Source of the DNA: Gliomastix tumulicola
Taxonomy: Eukaryota; Ascomycota; Sordariomycetes; Hypocreales; Bionectriaceae
Assembly (NCBI GenBank): GCA_001599755.1
Contig: BCHX01000007.1
Coordinates: forward strand, 1,116,001-1,180,000
Length of the DNA: 64,000 nt
Direction of reading: 5' to 3'
Below, piece after piece: positions 9,264 to 21,835 of this stretch. Under the pieces are notes generated by a model that saw only the letters and a list, made by a program, of their open reading frames with translations, did no database searches and was not told where the DNA came from. Numbering within the stretch: the first letter of the stretch is position 1; every line of letters begins with the position of its first letter. Position numbers and translations under genes: made by a program.

Positions 9264-11874
9264 CTAAAACGTCGGATATGTCCAAAGCTCGAGATCCATG
9301 TCATCCCAGACCCAGTCCCCCAGAAGATCCATCCCCATGAGCGCATCCTCATCCTGCTGCTCATTCACAACCGCCGCCTCCGCCACCATAGGCGGAGCCG
9401 AAGAACCACCTTCACCAGGATGATGGCTCTCCTCGATGTGGACACCCTCTCGTATCGCCAGGTCCCGGAGTACGTCGTAGCTCTCCCTCATGAGATCCCC
9501 TATGGCCTGCCGACACTCATCCTTCACAGCCTCCGGCTCTAATCCGGCTTCAAGTGCCGCGACATGCCGTCGTCCCGCGCCGGCAGCGAGATATCCCTTG
9601 ACGTTCGTCTCGCCCGACTTCATCCTCCGCAGCATCCATGTCGCTGCTGCGTCCACCGTGGCGTGCAGATCGTAATCCGCCGCCGACTGGAAGTATCCCA
9701 GCCCGCCCGGATGCCGGATACTGCCGTCGTCGTTCTCGCCCGTCGACACGGTAAGCTCGAAGATGATGCCTGGAACCGCCTGCAAGCAGATATTCCGGAA
9801 CATGCCCGAGCCATTGACCAACAGCCTGTGAAAGTCAGAGCTACCAGCACCGGGTGCATCCCCTCCTGGCCCCATGGCCCGTCTTGGACCCGCAAGATCA
9901 CAGATGGTGGCGATCTTGATGGCGCTGTCGAGGTTCATCTTGCGCGAGAAGTACAGCCGCGGGTCGTCGAGGGAGCGCATGACGAAGGGCTGGTGGAGGG
10001 TGGTGAAGCAGCGGTAGACGAGGAGCTCGGCAAAGGACGTGTGGAAGTCGGTGATCTTCGGACTTGCGGCACCCTTGTCCTTCTGCGCCTGGAGGAGGCG
10101 AGAGAGGCTCCTGGAGAGGGTGCGGCAGGCTTTGGTGAGGACCGAGTTGAGATGGAGCGTCTTGTCGTAGTCGTCCTCGGAGCGGTCTCTGTTTGCGTGG
10201 CTGAGGAGTGCTAGTCGCAGAGGCAGGGATAGAAGGAGCTCGAGCTGGATGGACATGGAGGTTACCTTCACCTTCCCACTAGCAGCGCTTGCTTCCGAGC
10301 GAGCAGGCGACGATCCCGCATCCCCAACTGGCTCATCTCCCAGCTCCTCGTCATCGAGGTTCGCCGGTGGCAAGACATCGTAGTCAGTCGGCGAGATGAG
10401 CGTCGGTCCACCGGCATCAAAGGAAGACTGCAGATTCAACTCCATGATCGTTGCCCACAGCCTCCTCCGCATCTCGGCGCGGTACGTCGTCATCCCGGGC
10501 TGAAGCTTCCCCGGGTCGTGGTGCAGACCCATGTACATGGCCTTGCGCACCAGCTCGCCCGCCGTCACCCAGGCCATCTCGTGGCCTACGGAACACACGG
10601 ACCGAGCCAGCGTCACGAGACACATGATCTGCAGTCCGACGACGGTGAGACGACTCTTCTCCGGCGGTAGCATAAGCCACAGCTGTGCCTCGTGAATCCA
10701 CTGGCTCGCAGCAGAGCGAAGGGAGAAGACATCGTCTTGCATAGCCGCGCCAAGCGCCATCACAAGCTGCAGCTGAATGACGAAAGAGTCGGCCCTCTTG
10801 GTTGCCCTCTCATCTTCGTCCAAGGCCCAGTAGCTCTCGTACTCGGCGCGGAAGGTGGGCACATGCAGGATACGCAGGACGCCCTCGAAACTGCGAAGAT
10901 ACGCGTCGACGAGGCCGTCGGCGACATCACGCGAAGGGATGCGTCGGCCCAGCTCGAGGGAGGAGAGAGGCTGGAGACGGGACTCCTTGATGGCGCGAGC
11001 GAGGTTCTTGCATGTCTCCATCATCTGCCAGAACTCGCCGTCGTGGTTCTTGATCCCGATGAAGAGCTCCTTCTCCGCCATGAGCTGCCATGATACAAGT
11101 TAGCGATATAGAAGATGGAAAAGTTTGAGTGAGAGCACATACCAAAGCAGTGCTTCGCAGCCAGTGAGTAGGCCCGTAGTAGGTCGTCTTCGCGGCATTG
11201 GCCCTCGTCGATCCCGACGCATCCTCCGTCTTCTGTGTTCCATGGGACGACGGCGAGCCACTGTTCGAAATACTCACAGTCTCCAGCTTATCCTCGAGAA
11301 AGTGCATCGACGCCGCCCAGTCATGCGCAGAGACCGACAGCAGATCCTGCGAACTCGCCACCGAACTCGGCCCAGACGTCGGCCGCCTCATGGCCTTGAC
11401 CATGCAGAACGCCCCCTTGTCCTCCTCCGACGGCGGCCGCGGCCTCGGAGCGGGGAGGATAGCCCTCGGCAGCGCAGGTGGAGCGGGAGGAGCCGCCGCC
11501 GCCGCCGCCTGCTCGGCCTGCTGCAGCTGCGCTTTCCTGGCCCACGAGGCGGGGATGTGCGTGGGCACGTAGTGGCAGTCCGGGATGTTGGACTTGACGC
11601 AGTGCGAGCACGGCTGCAGGCGGTCGCAGCGGATCTTGCGGCGGCGGCACTGCTCGCACGAGAGCGCGGGTCGGCGGCGCTTCTTCTTGCCCTGCGGTGC
11701 GGCGGCCGGAGCAGAAGCAGAAGCAGAAGCAGAAGCCGCCGCAGTAGAATCATCATCATCAGCCGAAGCCGGATCCTCGGCCGACGTCATCCCGGGTGGG
11801 AGAGTCTGTGCTGGAGCCTCCGCGTGATGCATCGCCGTGTTGTCTTGGAACTCGTCTGCTGTTGGTTCGGCCAT
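9264..11874 (-). CDS. Zn2Cys6 fungal transcription factor with Fungal_trans domain
   Basis: Two exons, 11874-11143 and 11084-9264, with a 58-nt intron (GTATGT...GCTAAC...CAG); the join reads YYGPTHWLRSTAL-LMAEKELF; 850 aa. The binuclear zinc cluster has Cys73, 76, 83, 89, 92 and 100 and is preceded by a basic KKKRRR stretch. An Ala/Pro-rich linker follows. The middle-homology region (Fungal_trans, PF04082) covers roughly residues 300-600, including GLQIMCLVTLARS and RRRLWATIMELNLQSS. The acidic C-terminus (DEDALMGMDLLGDWVWDDMDLELW) looks like an activation domain. It acts in the nucleus as a sequence-specific regulator; target genes cannot be inferred from neighbours. A TGAGTCA site lies ~130 bases upstream of the start. 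Confidence 0.93.
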
Positions 11875-12677
11875 TTCAACTCGACGACAGAATGCACCGA
11901 GAAAGAGGGGAAGGTATATACCCCAGGCACGCTTAACTCCGGGCTAGTTTATCCTTATGAATGGAATTATTGCATGAATATCTGCCTGGTAGACGCGAAA
12001 GGGTGAGTCAGAACTATACTGAGCGACGAGTGTCGTTGTGAAAAGACCGAGGCTTCTGAGACGCTAATTGGCCGAGAGGGGGTAAAAGACCGAGCTCGCT
12101 TAGTAGCCTGGCAGGCTTGAATTCCTTCAGACCCTGCTTTAACGATTAGTGTTGCGCGTCAAGAGGACATAAATAGACTCTCGTGCTTGCCTAAAAGTGT
12201 TCTAGATAGGAAACCAAATGTCAACGTTTGACGGTCGGGGTTCGGCGTTTTGGAGAAGTCCTAAGTGTAGGGTAGCTTACTAGAAGTCGCAAGTCGTAGT
12301 GCGAGGTGGACTGTCGACACGATCCGTGACTGACAACTTCTTCGGCTTCGAGGACGAAAAATCTCTTCTTTTGTTACTAGTAGGCAAGCGAGAAAAATTA
12401 AAACCAATGTACAAGCTGGACACCATCCCCCCGTTCCCGAATGCAACATTAGTCAAGGTTCATTGTACAGGAGCACTGCCGGGCTGCGCTATCAGCCATA
12501 GCCAAAACAACGGAGCTCGCAGCTGCCCGTGATATCATCACCCCATCCCGCAGAGCCGCGGGTATCGTCCCCTTTAATTCTATAAAGAGCGGGCTCTGTC
12601 TCTTCGCCTTCGAGCTAGCCCCTCTGGATATACCCTCCACATGTCGCTTTTCCCCGCTTCAGCCGCAATAACATTCC
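11875..12677. other. Intergenic, promoter of the Zn2Cys6 gene and 3' flank of LAT1
   Basis: About 800 bases. Apart from a TGAGTCA motif near 12004 I see no gene, repeat or tRNA-like structure. Confidence 0.5.
12004..12010. promoter_or_regulatory. AP-1/Gcn4-type TGAGTCA site
   Basis: A perfect TGAGTCA, the bZIP (CPC1/Gcn4, AP-1) consensus, lies 130 bases upstream of the Zn2Cys6 start codon. A 7-mer can occur by chance, so function is only suggested. Confidence 0.3.
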
Positions 12678-14124
12678 TTACAGAAGGAGCTCAAGAGGGT
12701 TCTCAATGACCTTCTTGAGCTCGCGAATCCACTCAGCACCGACGGCGCCGTCGACGACCTTGTGGTCGAAGCTGGCGGTGATGTTGATCTGGTCGTCCCA
12801 CTCAACACCAGTGGTACCGTCCTCGTTCTCGACGGGGATGGCAACCTTCTTGGTGGTGCCAATGGCAACAATGGCGGCCTGGGGAGGGTTGATGACGGCG
12901 GTGAAGTGGTCGACCGCAGCGTTCATGCCCATGTTGGAGATGGAGATGGTGCCACCCTGGTACTCCTCGGGCTTGAGCTTGTTGTCACGGGCCTTCTTGG
13001 CGAGCTCCTTGACCTTGGTCGAGATGGACTCGAGGCCACGGCCCTCGACGCCAGTCACGATGGGGGTGATGAGGCCGGCGGGGGTGGAGACGGCGACAGA
13101 CACGTCGACCGTGTTGAACTGGCGGATGGAACCCTCGCGCCAGCTGGCGTTGACGGCGGGCACCTTCTTAGAGGCGACAGCGATGGCCTTGATAAGGAAG
13201 TCGTTGACGGACAGCTTGTACTTGCCCTCGGAGGAGCTGTTCAGGGCTTGGCGGAGCTTGAGCAGCTTGCTCACGGAGAGCGAGCTGGTGACGAAGAAGT
13301 GAGGGTTCTCGGTCACGGACTGCAGGAGACGGCTGGCAATGGTCTTGCGCATGCCGGTGAGAGGGATGTCCTCGTAGGTGGCGCCGGGAGCGGCGGCAGG
13401 GGAGCTGGCAGCCTTCTTAACGTCCTCCTCGGTAATCTTGCCGCCCTTGCCGGTACCCTTCAGGTTGCTCAGGCTGACACCGCTCTCGCGAGCCAGACGC
13501 TTGGCCTGGGCGCTGGCGTTGGGCTCACGCTCGAGGGAGGTCTGGAGACGTCCGGCGGAGGAGCCGTATTGCTCGGGCTCGGGGGTAGGCTCGGGGGTGG
13601 ACGACGGGGCGGACTCGGACTTCTCCTCCTTAGGGGCAGGGGCCGAAGCGTTGCCGCCAGCATCCTCGATGGTGAACTTCTCGAACGCGGACACGTCGGT
13701 GCCCTCCTCGACTAGAACGGCGATAGGCTGTGGAAGAAGTTAATGCGTTAGCGACCGGATTGGACCACCTTTGCATCTCGCCCGTGCCACGTGTAGAGAC
13801 ACCTACCGTTCCGACAGGAACGTCCTTCTCGCCAGGCTCCTTGAGAAGCTTAGCAATAACGCCCTCCTCCTGGAACTCGAAGTCCATCTGGGCCTTGTCC
13901 GTCTCGATCTCGACCAGGACCTCGCCGGGGGCGATGGTGTCGCCGGGCTTCTTCTGCCACGCGCCGATGTTGCCAGCCTGCATGGTCGGGGACAGGGCAG
14001 GCATCTTGACGACCTGGTGATCCGGGAAGGAGGCATAGTAGCGGACTACATGCGCGCGGAAACCGGTTCGCAGAGCATTGTGAGTCGGGGCGAGGAGCTG
14101 CCTCCGGAGAGCGGCGCTGATCAT
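12678..14124 (-). CDS. LAT1: Dihydrolipoyllysine acetyltransferase, E2 of pyruvate dehydrogenase
   Basis: Two exons, 14124-13807 and 13727-12678, with a 79-nt intron (GTAGGT...GCTAAC...CACAG); the join is VPVGT-PIAVLVEEGTD; 455 aa, normal for fungal E2p. Order: an Arg-rich mitochondrial presequence (1-30); a lipoyl domain (~35-112) with lipoyl-Lys77 in ETDKAQM; a Pro/Ser/Glu-rich linker; a peripheral subunit-binding domain (~177-211, LARESGVSLSNLKGTGKGGKI); and a catalytic CAT-like domain (~222-455) ending in SFDHKVVDG with His428 and Asp432. It transfers the acetyl group from the lipoyl arm to CoA in the mitochondrial matrix complex. A long antisense open frame across exon 2 is a codon-bias shadow. 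Confidence 0.97.
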
Positions 14125-16002
14125 TGTGGGCGGTTTGAAAATAGCTCTTCACCTGGTATGGGAGGAAATTCGATCGGGGAGACTCGAGTCGAAGGGTGGG
14201 CGAAGGGGGGGGGCAATTGCTCGCAGACACGAGTCGGCTGAGAGCAATTGAGACGCCTGGCTGATCAAGGAGAAGGAGGAGAAGAGAGAGAGAGGGCGGA
14301 GAGGAGGGAAAGGGAGCAGACGCGGTAGTGGTTGATTCGGGAGGGATTAATTATTTGGGGGATAAGAATGGATGCTCAAGGCGATGGGAAATTTTGGGGT
14401 TTCCGGCCTTAGTTTTTGCGTTGAGCTCCAGGTCCCGTCAGTTCCCTAAGGTACAGGCGCGCTAAGCCCCTTCAGGGAGCATTATCTACCACCGGGAACA
14501 TTTCCGGAGCCAGGATAAAGAGCACCGTCAACCTCCATCCTCGACCAATTGCGCGCTGTGTGTTTCGTTATTCCGGAAAAAAATAGGTTGTTTCGATCAG
14601 AGGTTGACTCTTCAGATACTGTGCCCAAGACGCGTGAGTTGGTTGACTGTTATGCGCGTCGAGTTGTCCTCTCGATTAGACGGTAGGCACATCCAAGCTG
14701 CTACTGAATCCATCCCATCTCTTCCAGGGTCTTAGCGAGCTTCCGTGTGTACATGGCGAGCTCTCTCGAGGCCGAATTCGCACCAAATCCCTGCCTGACT
14801 CAATTTGGCAAGTACCTAAAAGTGAATCTGGAAGATACGAATAACACCTCAATTCTCTCATGCCGCCTGCATGATAAGGAAGGGTAATGCATAGTGGCTG
14901 GCTGCCAAAATATCTCACAGCTCCTGCCCCTATAAAATCAGCGCGACCCCCACGCTTCCGAACTCGCTTGAAGTCTCCCCGACGCTCGAAAGCATTGAAA
15001 CTGCTACCCATGGCTCCGCGAACATCTATAGTCTACGCATGACTATCCCCGTGTTTCAGTAGAAAGGCAAGGACATATGTGCCCGTTTGAAGCAGTTAGT
15101 GAGCTTACCCACGATGCGAATTGGGTTTCGAGGAAAGTTTCAAAGGGCAACGGGCCGGGCAAAAGTAGCCCCGAGATTATACGAGTGCTTGCCACAGGTG
15201 CATTTCACATCAGCAGGTAGCACTGCGAAAATGGGCCAGACATGATTACTTTGGGACCAAACTGGACTTGCTGCTTCGCCTCTAGCGAGTTCCCGACCTT
15301 TTCGTCTAAGAGCACATTTTTCGCAGAGAAATCGAGCAGAGGTGTGTCCTAGCTTTTCCGGATATTTTTCGTCGACCAAGATTTCCAAAGGCGTTATCGA
15401 TAAGAGACATCGGGGTCCCGTCGGTACCGACCCACCGTGGTGGAAGCTCAACCTCGTGCTCCTGGCAACAGTCGCGTTAGTGAAAGACTGGAGCATTTCG
15501 ACTATCGCACGCGTTGGAGCCCCTGAATTTCACCTAGCCTGGCGAGCCGAGCAGGCCATGCTGTAGATCCGTGTGCCTGGGACGTTTACGGGTCCGTACA
15601 CCGAAGTGCTGTGGCAGCCTGGAGGTCCACTGTTAGCACAGCGAGATTAAGATTTTATAGGGGGTTCAACCTACGTAAGATAGTGGAGTCCAGCTGCGAC
15701 CTCACTTCGCTTCACGGCATGTGTCCTTTCCATTGGTAGCTGGAAATTTGCTTCGCTTACCTTAGCATTCTAGACAACAACTTCATCCGCGGCCACCTCA
15801 GGGGACTCATCACCAGCGACACCAATTCCCCCGGGACATCGGCAAGGGGCTCGACTGCACTCCTTTGTTCCCTGCGACTCACCACTCTTGCTCGTGGCTC
15901 GATCTCGACGCTGTCCCCAGCCCTCCCGACAAACCGACCAGCTCTCCAGGCTAAGCTCCTGCTAGCTCGCGAATGGCAGTGTAGCCTCCCTCGCGCTCCT
16001 CC
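14125..16002. other. Intergenic, 1.9 kb divergent region between LAT1 and SEC7
   Basis: Holds both promoters. A 118-codon minus-strand frame at 15140-15496 has a CEKC/CTCGKH look but no family resemblance, so it is not annotated. 14270-14330 is a purine-rich (GA/GGA) tract. The last ~200 bases before SEC7 are CT-rich. Confidence 0.5.
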
Positions 16003-19000
16003 ATGAGCTCACTCAAGTTCGTCGTCTCCTCCTTGGACGCCATCGCGGCGTCTAAGGAGGCGCAGAAAAACACTCAGCTCGCCGAATCGACCAAGAAGGC
16101 CCTCGATGCCATCAAGGAGCAGGACCGCCTGCCGGACCCCGAAATCGTCTTCGCGCCACTCCAGCTCGCGACGAGAATCAACAACACACAAATCACGACG
16201 AGCGCCCTCGACTGCATCGGCAAGCTCATCTCGTATTCATACTTCTCCGTGCCGACCAAGGATGAGACGGCCAGCGAAGCCGGCGCTGAGCTGCCGCCGC
16301 CCTTGATCGAGCGGGCTATCGACACCATCTGCGACTGCTTCGAGGGCGAGGCCACGCCGGTAGAGGTCCAGCTACAGATCGTCAAGTCGCTCCTGGCGGC
16401 TGTTCTCAACGATAAGATCGTCGTTCACGGTGCTGGACTACTCAAGGCTGTGCGCCAGGTGTACAATGTCTTCCTGCTGTCCCGCAGCACAGCCAACCAG
16501 CAGGTAGCCCAGGGCACGCTGACGCAAATGGTCGGCACCGTCTTCGAGCGCGTCAAGGCCCGACTACACATGAAGGAGGCACGCCTTAGCCTGAATAACC
16601 AGTCAGGATCTAGCCAAGAAGCATTAGACCACCCCGAACTCGAGAACGGTGCCCAGGCAGCGGATGGGGAGGACTTACCGACACCCGACCCCGAGACGCC
16701 GGGAGAGCCAACAAACGGAGGAAAGCTGACTCTGAAGGATCTCGAGCACCGCAAGAGCTTCGACGACTCAAATCTCGGAGACGGCCCGACGACAGTGACG
16801 AGGATCAAGGGGCCTGCCAAGGACCGAGACGAGACGGCCTCTGTGTCGGGCCACTCGATGCAGGACGGCGCGCATCCAGACGACAACGACGCTCTCGAGG
16901 CCGAAGACGAAGTCTATATCCGTGACGCGTACCTGGTCTTCCGATCCTTCTGCAACCTCTCCACCAAAGTCCTCCCGCCGGACCAGCTCTACGACATTCG
17001 CGGCCAGCCCATGCGATCAAAGCTCATCTCGCTCCACCTCATCCACACCGTCCTTAATAATAATATCGCCGTCTTCACATCACCCTTGTGTACCATTAGA
17101 AACTCCAAGAGCAACGAGTCTACGACCTTCTTACAAGCGATCAAGTTCTACCTTTGCCTTAGCATCACCAGAAATGGAGCCAGCTCGGTGGATAGAGTGT
17201 TCGACGTCTGCTGCGAGATCTTCTGGCTGATGCTCAAGTTTATGCGCCCTTCCTTCAAGGTTCGTGACGCCACTGCCTTTGCGCAAGGAGCTATGTTAAC
17301 CCCATGAACAGAAAGAGATCGATGTCATCTTGAACGAGATTTACCTAGCGCTTCTTTCGCGCAAGAACGGTCCGATCTCACAGAAGATATACTTTGTGTC
17401 GATATTGAACCGTCTTTGCGCCGATCCCCGTGCACTCGTCGAGACGTATCTCAACTACGATTGCGATCAGACAGTGGATAATATCTACCAAACCGTTATC
17501 GAGGACCTTTCCAGGTTTGCGACCGCGCCTGTCAGCATCACGCCCAACAATCAGCAGGCGTATGAAGATATCCGCGTCAAGTCTGCGCCCGCAAGCGAAT
17601 GGCAGCTCAAGACCATCTTGCCGCCATCCCTAACGGTTGCTCGTATTCTTCCTCAACCAGAGCCCGAGCCGGACTACCCCAAGGAGTATGCTATCAAGAG
17701 GCTATCCCTTGAGGCCCTGGTTGAAGCACTCCGCTCTCTGGTGAATTGGTCTGCAGCTGTGCGCGTAGACAGCGATCATCTGCGCCCTAGGGACGAGAAT
17801 ACCCATCCTAATGCCTCGATTGACGAACTGCGGCCGTCTATCGACCCGACTTTGAGCGAGAGCATTGCTACTCCTCTTGCACCATCTACGCCTACTCTAG
17901 ATGACGATCCGGATCAGCTTGAGAAGGAAAAGGCCAAGAAGACAGCACTCACGAATGCCATCCGTCAATTCAACTTTAAGCCCAGCAAGGGTGTCAAGCT
18001 CCTCTTGCGGGATGGTTTCATTCCCGAGGACACACCTGAGGCGATTGCCAAGTTCCTGTATACGGAGGACAAGCTCGACAAGACTCAGATCGGAGAGTAT
18101 CTCGGTGATGGTGAGCAGCGGAATATCGATATTATGCATGCCTTTGTCGAGTCAATGGACTTCAAAAAGACTCGCTTCGTCGATGCCCTCCGTCATTTCC
18201 TCCAGTCTTTCCGACTGCCTGGTGAGGCGCAGAAGATCGACCGGTTCATGCTCAAGTTTGCAGAGCGATATGTTCTTGGCAACCCCAAGGCCTTCGCCAA
18301 CGCTGACACGGCCTATGTCCTGGCTTATTCGGTTGTCATGCTGAACACCGACCAGCACAGTAAAAACGTCGTCAGGCGTATGACCAAGGAGGACTTCATT
18401 AAGAACAACAGGGGCATCAATGACAATGCCGATCTTCCGGACGAATACCTCATTGGCATCTTTGATGAGATTGCTAGCAACGAGATTGTGCTCACGAGCG
18501 AGCGCGAGGCGGCCGCAGCAGCAGGTAACATCCAGCCGCAGGCGACGGGCCTCGCAGCTGGTCTCGGCCAAGCCTTCTCCAACGTCGGTCGTGACCTTCA
18601 ACGCGAGGCGTACGTGCAGCAGTCTGAAGAGATCTCTATTCGATCGGAGGCCCTCTTCAAGACCCTTTTTAAGACCCAGAGGCGTGCTGCTAAGGGAGCA
18701 CCAAGGTTTATTCCGGCTACATCCTTCAAGCATGTCGGCCCTATGTTTGATGTGACCTGGATGTCCATCTTCTCCGCTCTTTCTGGTCAAATTACGAAAG
18801 CCCACAACCTCGAGGTAAACAAGCTGTGCCTCGAGGGTATGAAGCTGGCCACCAAGATTGCCTGTATCTTCGATCTGGCGACGCCTCGAGAGGCCTTCAT
18901 GTCTGCGTTGAAGAATGCTACAAACCTGAATAACCCTCAAGATATTCAGGCTAAGAACATTGAGGCTCTGAAGGTCATCCTCGACTTGGGCCAGACGGAA

Positions 19001-21541
19001 GGAAACGTCCTGAAGGAATCCTGGAAGGACATCCTCATGTGCATTAGTCAACTGGATCGACTACAACTTATCTCTGGCGGTGTCGATGAGAGCAGCATTC
19101 CCGATGTTTCCAAGGCCCGATTTGTCCCCCAGCGCTCAGAGACATCCGACTCTCGATCTTCCACGCAGTCGCGACGGCCTAGACCAAGGACAAACACAGG
19201 ACCTCAAGGCTTCTCTAACGAGATTGCTCTAGAGAGTCGCTCTGACGAGGTTATCCGGAGCGTTGACCGCATCTTCACCAACACAGCCAACCTATCTGGT
19301 GAGGCGATTGTGTACTTCGCGAGGGCTCTGACTGAGGTGAGCTGGGACGAGATCAAGGTGTCTGGGTCGAACGAGTCGCCGAGAACGTACAGTCTCCAGA
19401 AGATCGTTGAGATCTCGTACTACAACATGAACCGTATCAGGTTCGAGTGGACTAACATCTGGGATGTCCTCGGAGACCACTTCAACCGCGTTGGCGGCCA
19501 CAACAACATGAACATTGTGTTCTTCGCTCTCGACTCTCTCCGCCAGCTTTCGATGCGCTTCCTCGAGATTGAGGAATTGGCAGGTTTCAAATTCCAGAAG
19601 GACTTCTTGAAGCCCTTCGAGCATATCCTTGCCACAGGGAACAACCCTACTGTCAAGGATATGGTGTTGCAATGCCTGATCCAGATGATCCAGGCCCGTG
19701 GTGACAACATCCGATCGGGCTGGAGAACGATGTTTGGGGTGTTCACCGTGGCGGCTAGGGAGCCATACGAGGGCATCGTCAACCTTGCGTTCGAAAACGT
19801 GACTCAGGTCTACAAGACTAAGTTTGGTGTCGTTATCTCGCAGGGTGCTTTCACCGATCTCATTGTCTGCTTGACGGAGTTCTCCAAGAACCTCAAGTTC
19901 CAGAAGAAGGGCTTGGCGTCGCTTGAATTGTTGAAGTCTATCATCCCTGCTATGCTGAGGACGCCTGAGTGTCCGCTGTCCCAGAAATACAAGCCATCGC
20001 CTGACGGCACTATCAAGTCTCCCGATGCGCTCAAGCGGAACCAGACCAACACCTCAGTAGAGGAGGGATACTGGTTCCCCGTCCTCTTTGCGTTCCACGA
20101 TGTTCTGATGACTGGCGAGGACCTTGAAGTGCGCTCCAATGCTCTGGATTACTTCTTCGAGACGCTCCTCAAGTATGGCGGAGACTTCCCTCCCGAGTTC
20201 TGGGACTCTCTCTGGCGCCAGCAGCTGTACCCCATCTTCATCGTCCTACGATCAAGACCAGAGATGACCAACGCCCTCAACCACGAGGAGCTCTCCGTAT
20301 GGCTGTCAACGACCATGATCCAAGCCCTTCGCCAGATGATCACCCTGTTCACGCATTACTTCGACTCGCTCGAGTACATGATGGACCGCTTCCTGGAGCT
20401 GCTCGCGCTTTGCATCTGCCAGGAGAACGATACCATCTCCCGGATCGGCAGCAACTGCTTGCAGCAGCTTATCTTGAAGAACGTCACCAAATTCACCGAT
20501 CAGCACTGGAGCAAGATTGTCGGCGCCTTCTGCGAGCTGTTTGAGCGCACGACTGCCCACCAGCTGTTCACGGCGGCAGCCATCAACTCGACCGCGTCCC
20601 TCGCGCCGCCGGACGGCCTTGACTTCTCTGGAAGCCTGACGCCATCCACCGAGACCCGTCCTGTGGATGAGAAGTCTCTCAAGATCAACGGTGACGAGGC
20701 TAGTGTGGTCTCCGACCGTGAGTCCACCTACGCCAAGGAAGAGCCCCCGGTGTCCCCCAGCGCACCACTCGAAGAGTTCAAGCCCTCGTCGAACCTCCAG
20801 CAACGACCAGTAGTAGTCACGGCCGCCCGCCGGCGCTTCTTCAACCACATCATCTCCCGCTGCGTCCTGCAGCTCCTCATGATCGAGACGGTCAACGAGC
20901 TCTTCAGTAACGACACTGTGTATGCGCACATCCCGTCGCCGGAGCTCCTCCGTCTGATGGCCCTCCTGAAGCGCTCGTTCCAGTTCGCCCGCCGCTTCAA
21001 CGAGGACAAGGAGCTGCGCATGAGGCTCTGGCGCGAGGGGTTCATGAAGCAGCCGCCAAATCTGCTCAAGCAGGAGAGCGGTGCCGCCGCGACGTATGTC
21101 TCCATCCTGTTCAGGATGTTTGCTGATAACGAGCCGGAGAGGCTGAAGAGTCGCCCGGATATTGAGGCGGCGCTCGTTCCGCTGTGCAAGGATATCATCA
21201 ATGGATACACTGCTCTCGAGGAGGAGAGCCAACAGAGGAATATCGCCGCGTGGCGACCTGTCGTCGTGGACGTGCTGGAGGGATACGCTACGTTCCCCGA
21301 CGACGCTTTCAAGGCCCGTATTCCGGATTTCTACCCTATGACGGTCGACCTCCTAGGCAAGGACCTCACGCAGGATCTGCGCGCCGCGCTGCTCGTCGTC
21401 CTACGACGTGTCGGCGAGGTCGGGCTGGGTATCGAGGGGCTAAGCAAGGCTGGCAGCAGGAGACGGGAGAGCATGATCAGCACGGCGACGGAGGAGATGC
21501 CGGGTGACCAGCGTGAGGCCGCGGCGAGGCGGATGTTGTAA
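16003..21541 (+). CDS. SEC7: Sec7 Arf guanine-nucleotide exchange factor (BIG/Sec7 family)
   Basis: Two exons, 16003-17259 and 17312-21541, with a 52-nt intron (GTTCGT...AACAG); the join is FMRPSFK-KEIDVILNEIYL; 1828 aa, close to other fungal Sec7 proteins. Order: N-terminal DCB region; HUS region around the junction, including the HUS box (~500s); Sec7 catalytic domain (~628-815) with the glutamic finger Glu724 in FRLPGEAQK and the VLAYSVVMLNTDQH helix; then HDS helical repeats to the end. It catalyses GDP-GTP exchange on Arf1 at the trans-Golgi network and drives vesicle budding. A Ser/Arg-rich linker at ~1020-1045 is probably unstructured. The start fits the conserved MSSLKFVVSSLDAI N-terminus. 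Confidence 0.97.
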
Positions 21542-21835
21542 GCTTTTTGTGTGTTTTTGGCTGCGATTTGACAAAACAGAATGATGTCTTGTAGGGCAAC
21601 ACTAAAAGATGGGATCAAGTCATGGCGTTGTGGCGGGTAGATTGACATGTGCTATATAGTGGTATACTGTAACTGTTCGTTATACATCTTTCGAATGTAG
21701 TGGTATTTTTTAAACAGGCATCTTGGCCTTCCTTGTCATTTCATCTGGTCTGTGTTCTAAAAAGCGAGGGAACGTGTTCGTCTTTGGATATCTTACAGCA
21801 ATACATGGCCAACCGTGATTCATTCCCTCAAAATC

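Noticed and set aside
12762..13715. 317-codon open frame antisense to LAT1
   Set aside because: Composition is Gly/Leu/Asp/Val shadow of the GC-rich coding strand; no domain, and the sense strand is an unmistakable E2.
15140..15496. 118-codon minus-strand frame with CEKC and CTCGKH
   Set aside because: Weak zinc-like look only; no family match, no supporting codon pattern, within the SEC7/LAT1 promoter region.
20306..21232. 308-codon open frame antisense to SEC7
   Set aside because: Lies wholly inside the conserved SEC7 coding exon, with no recognisable protein pattern.
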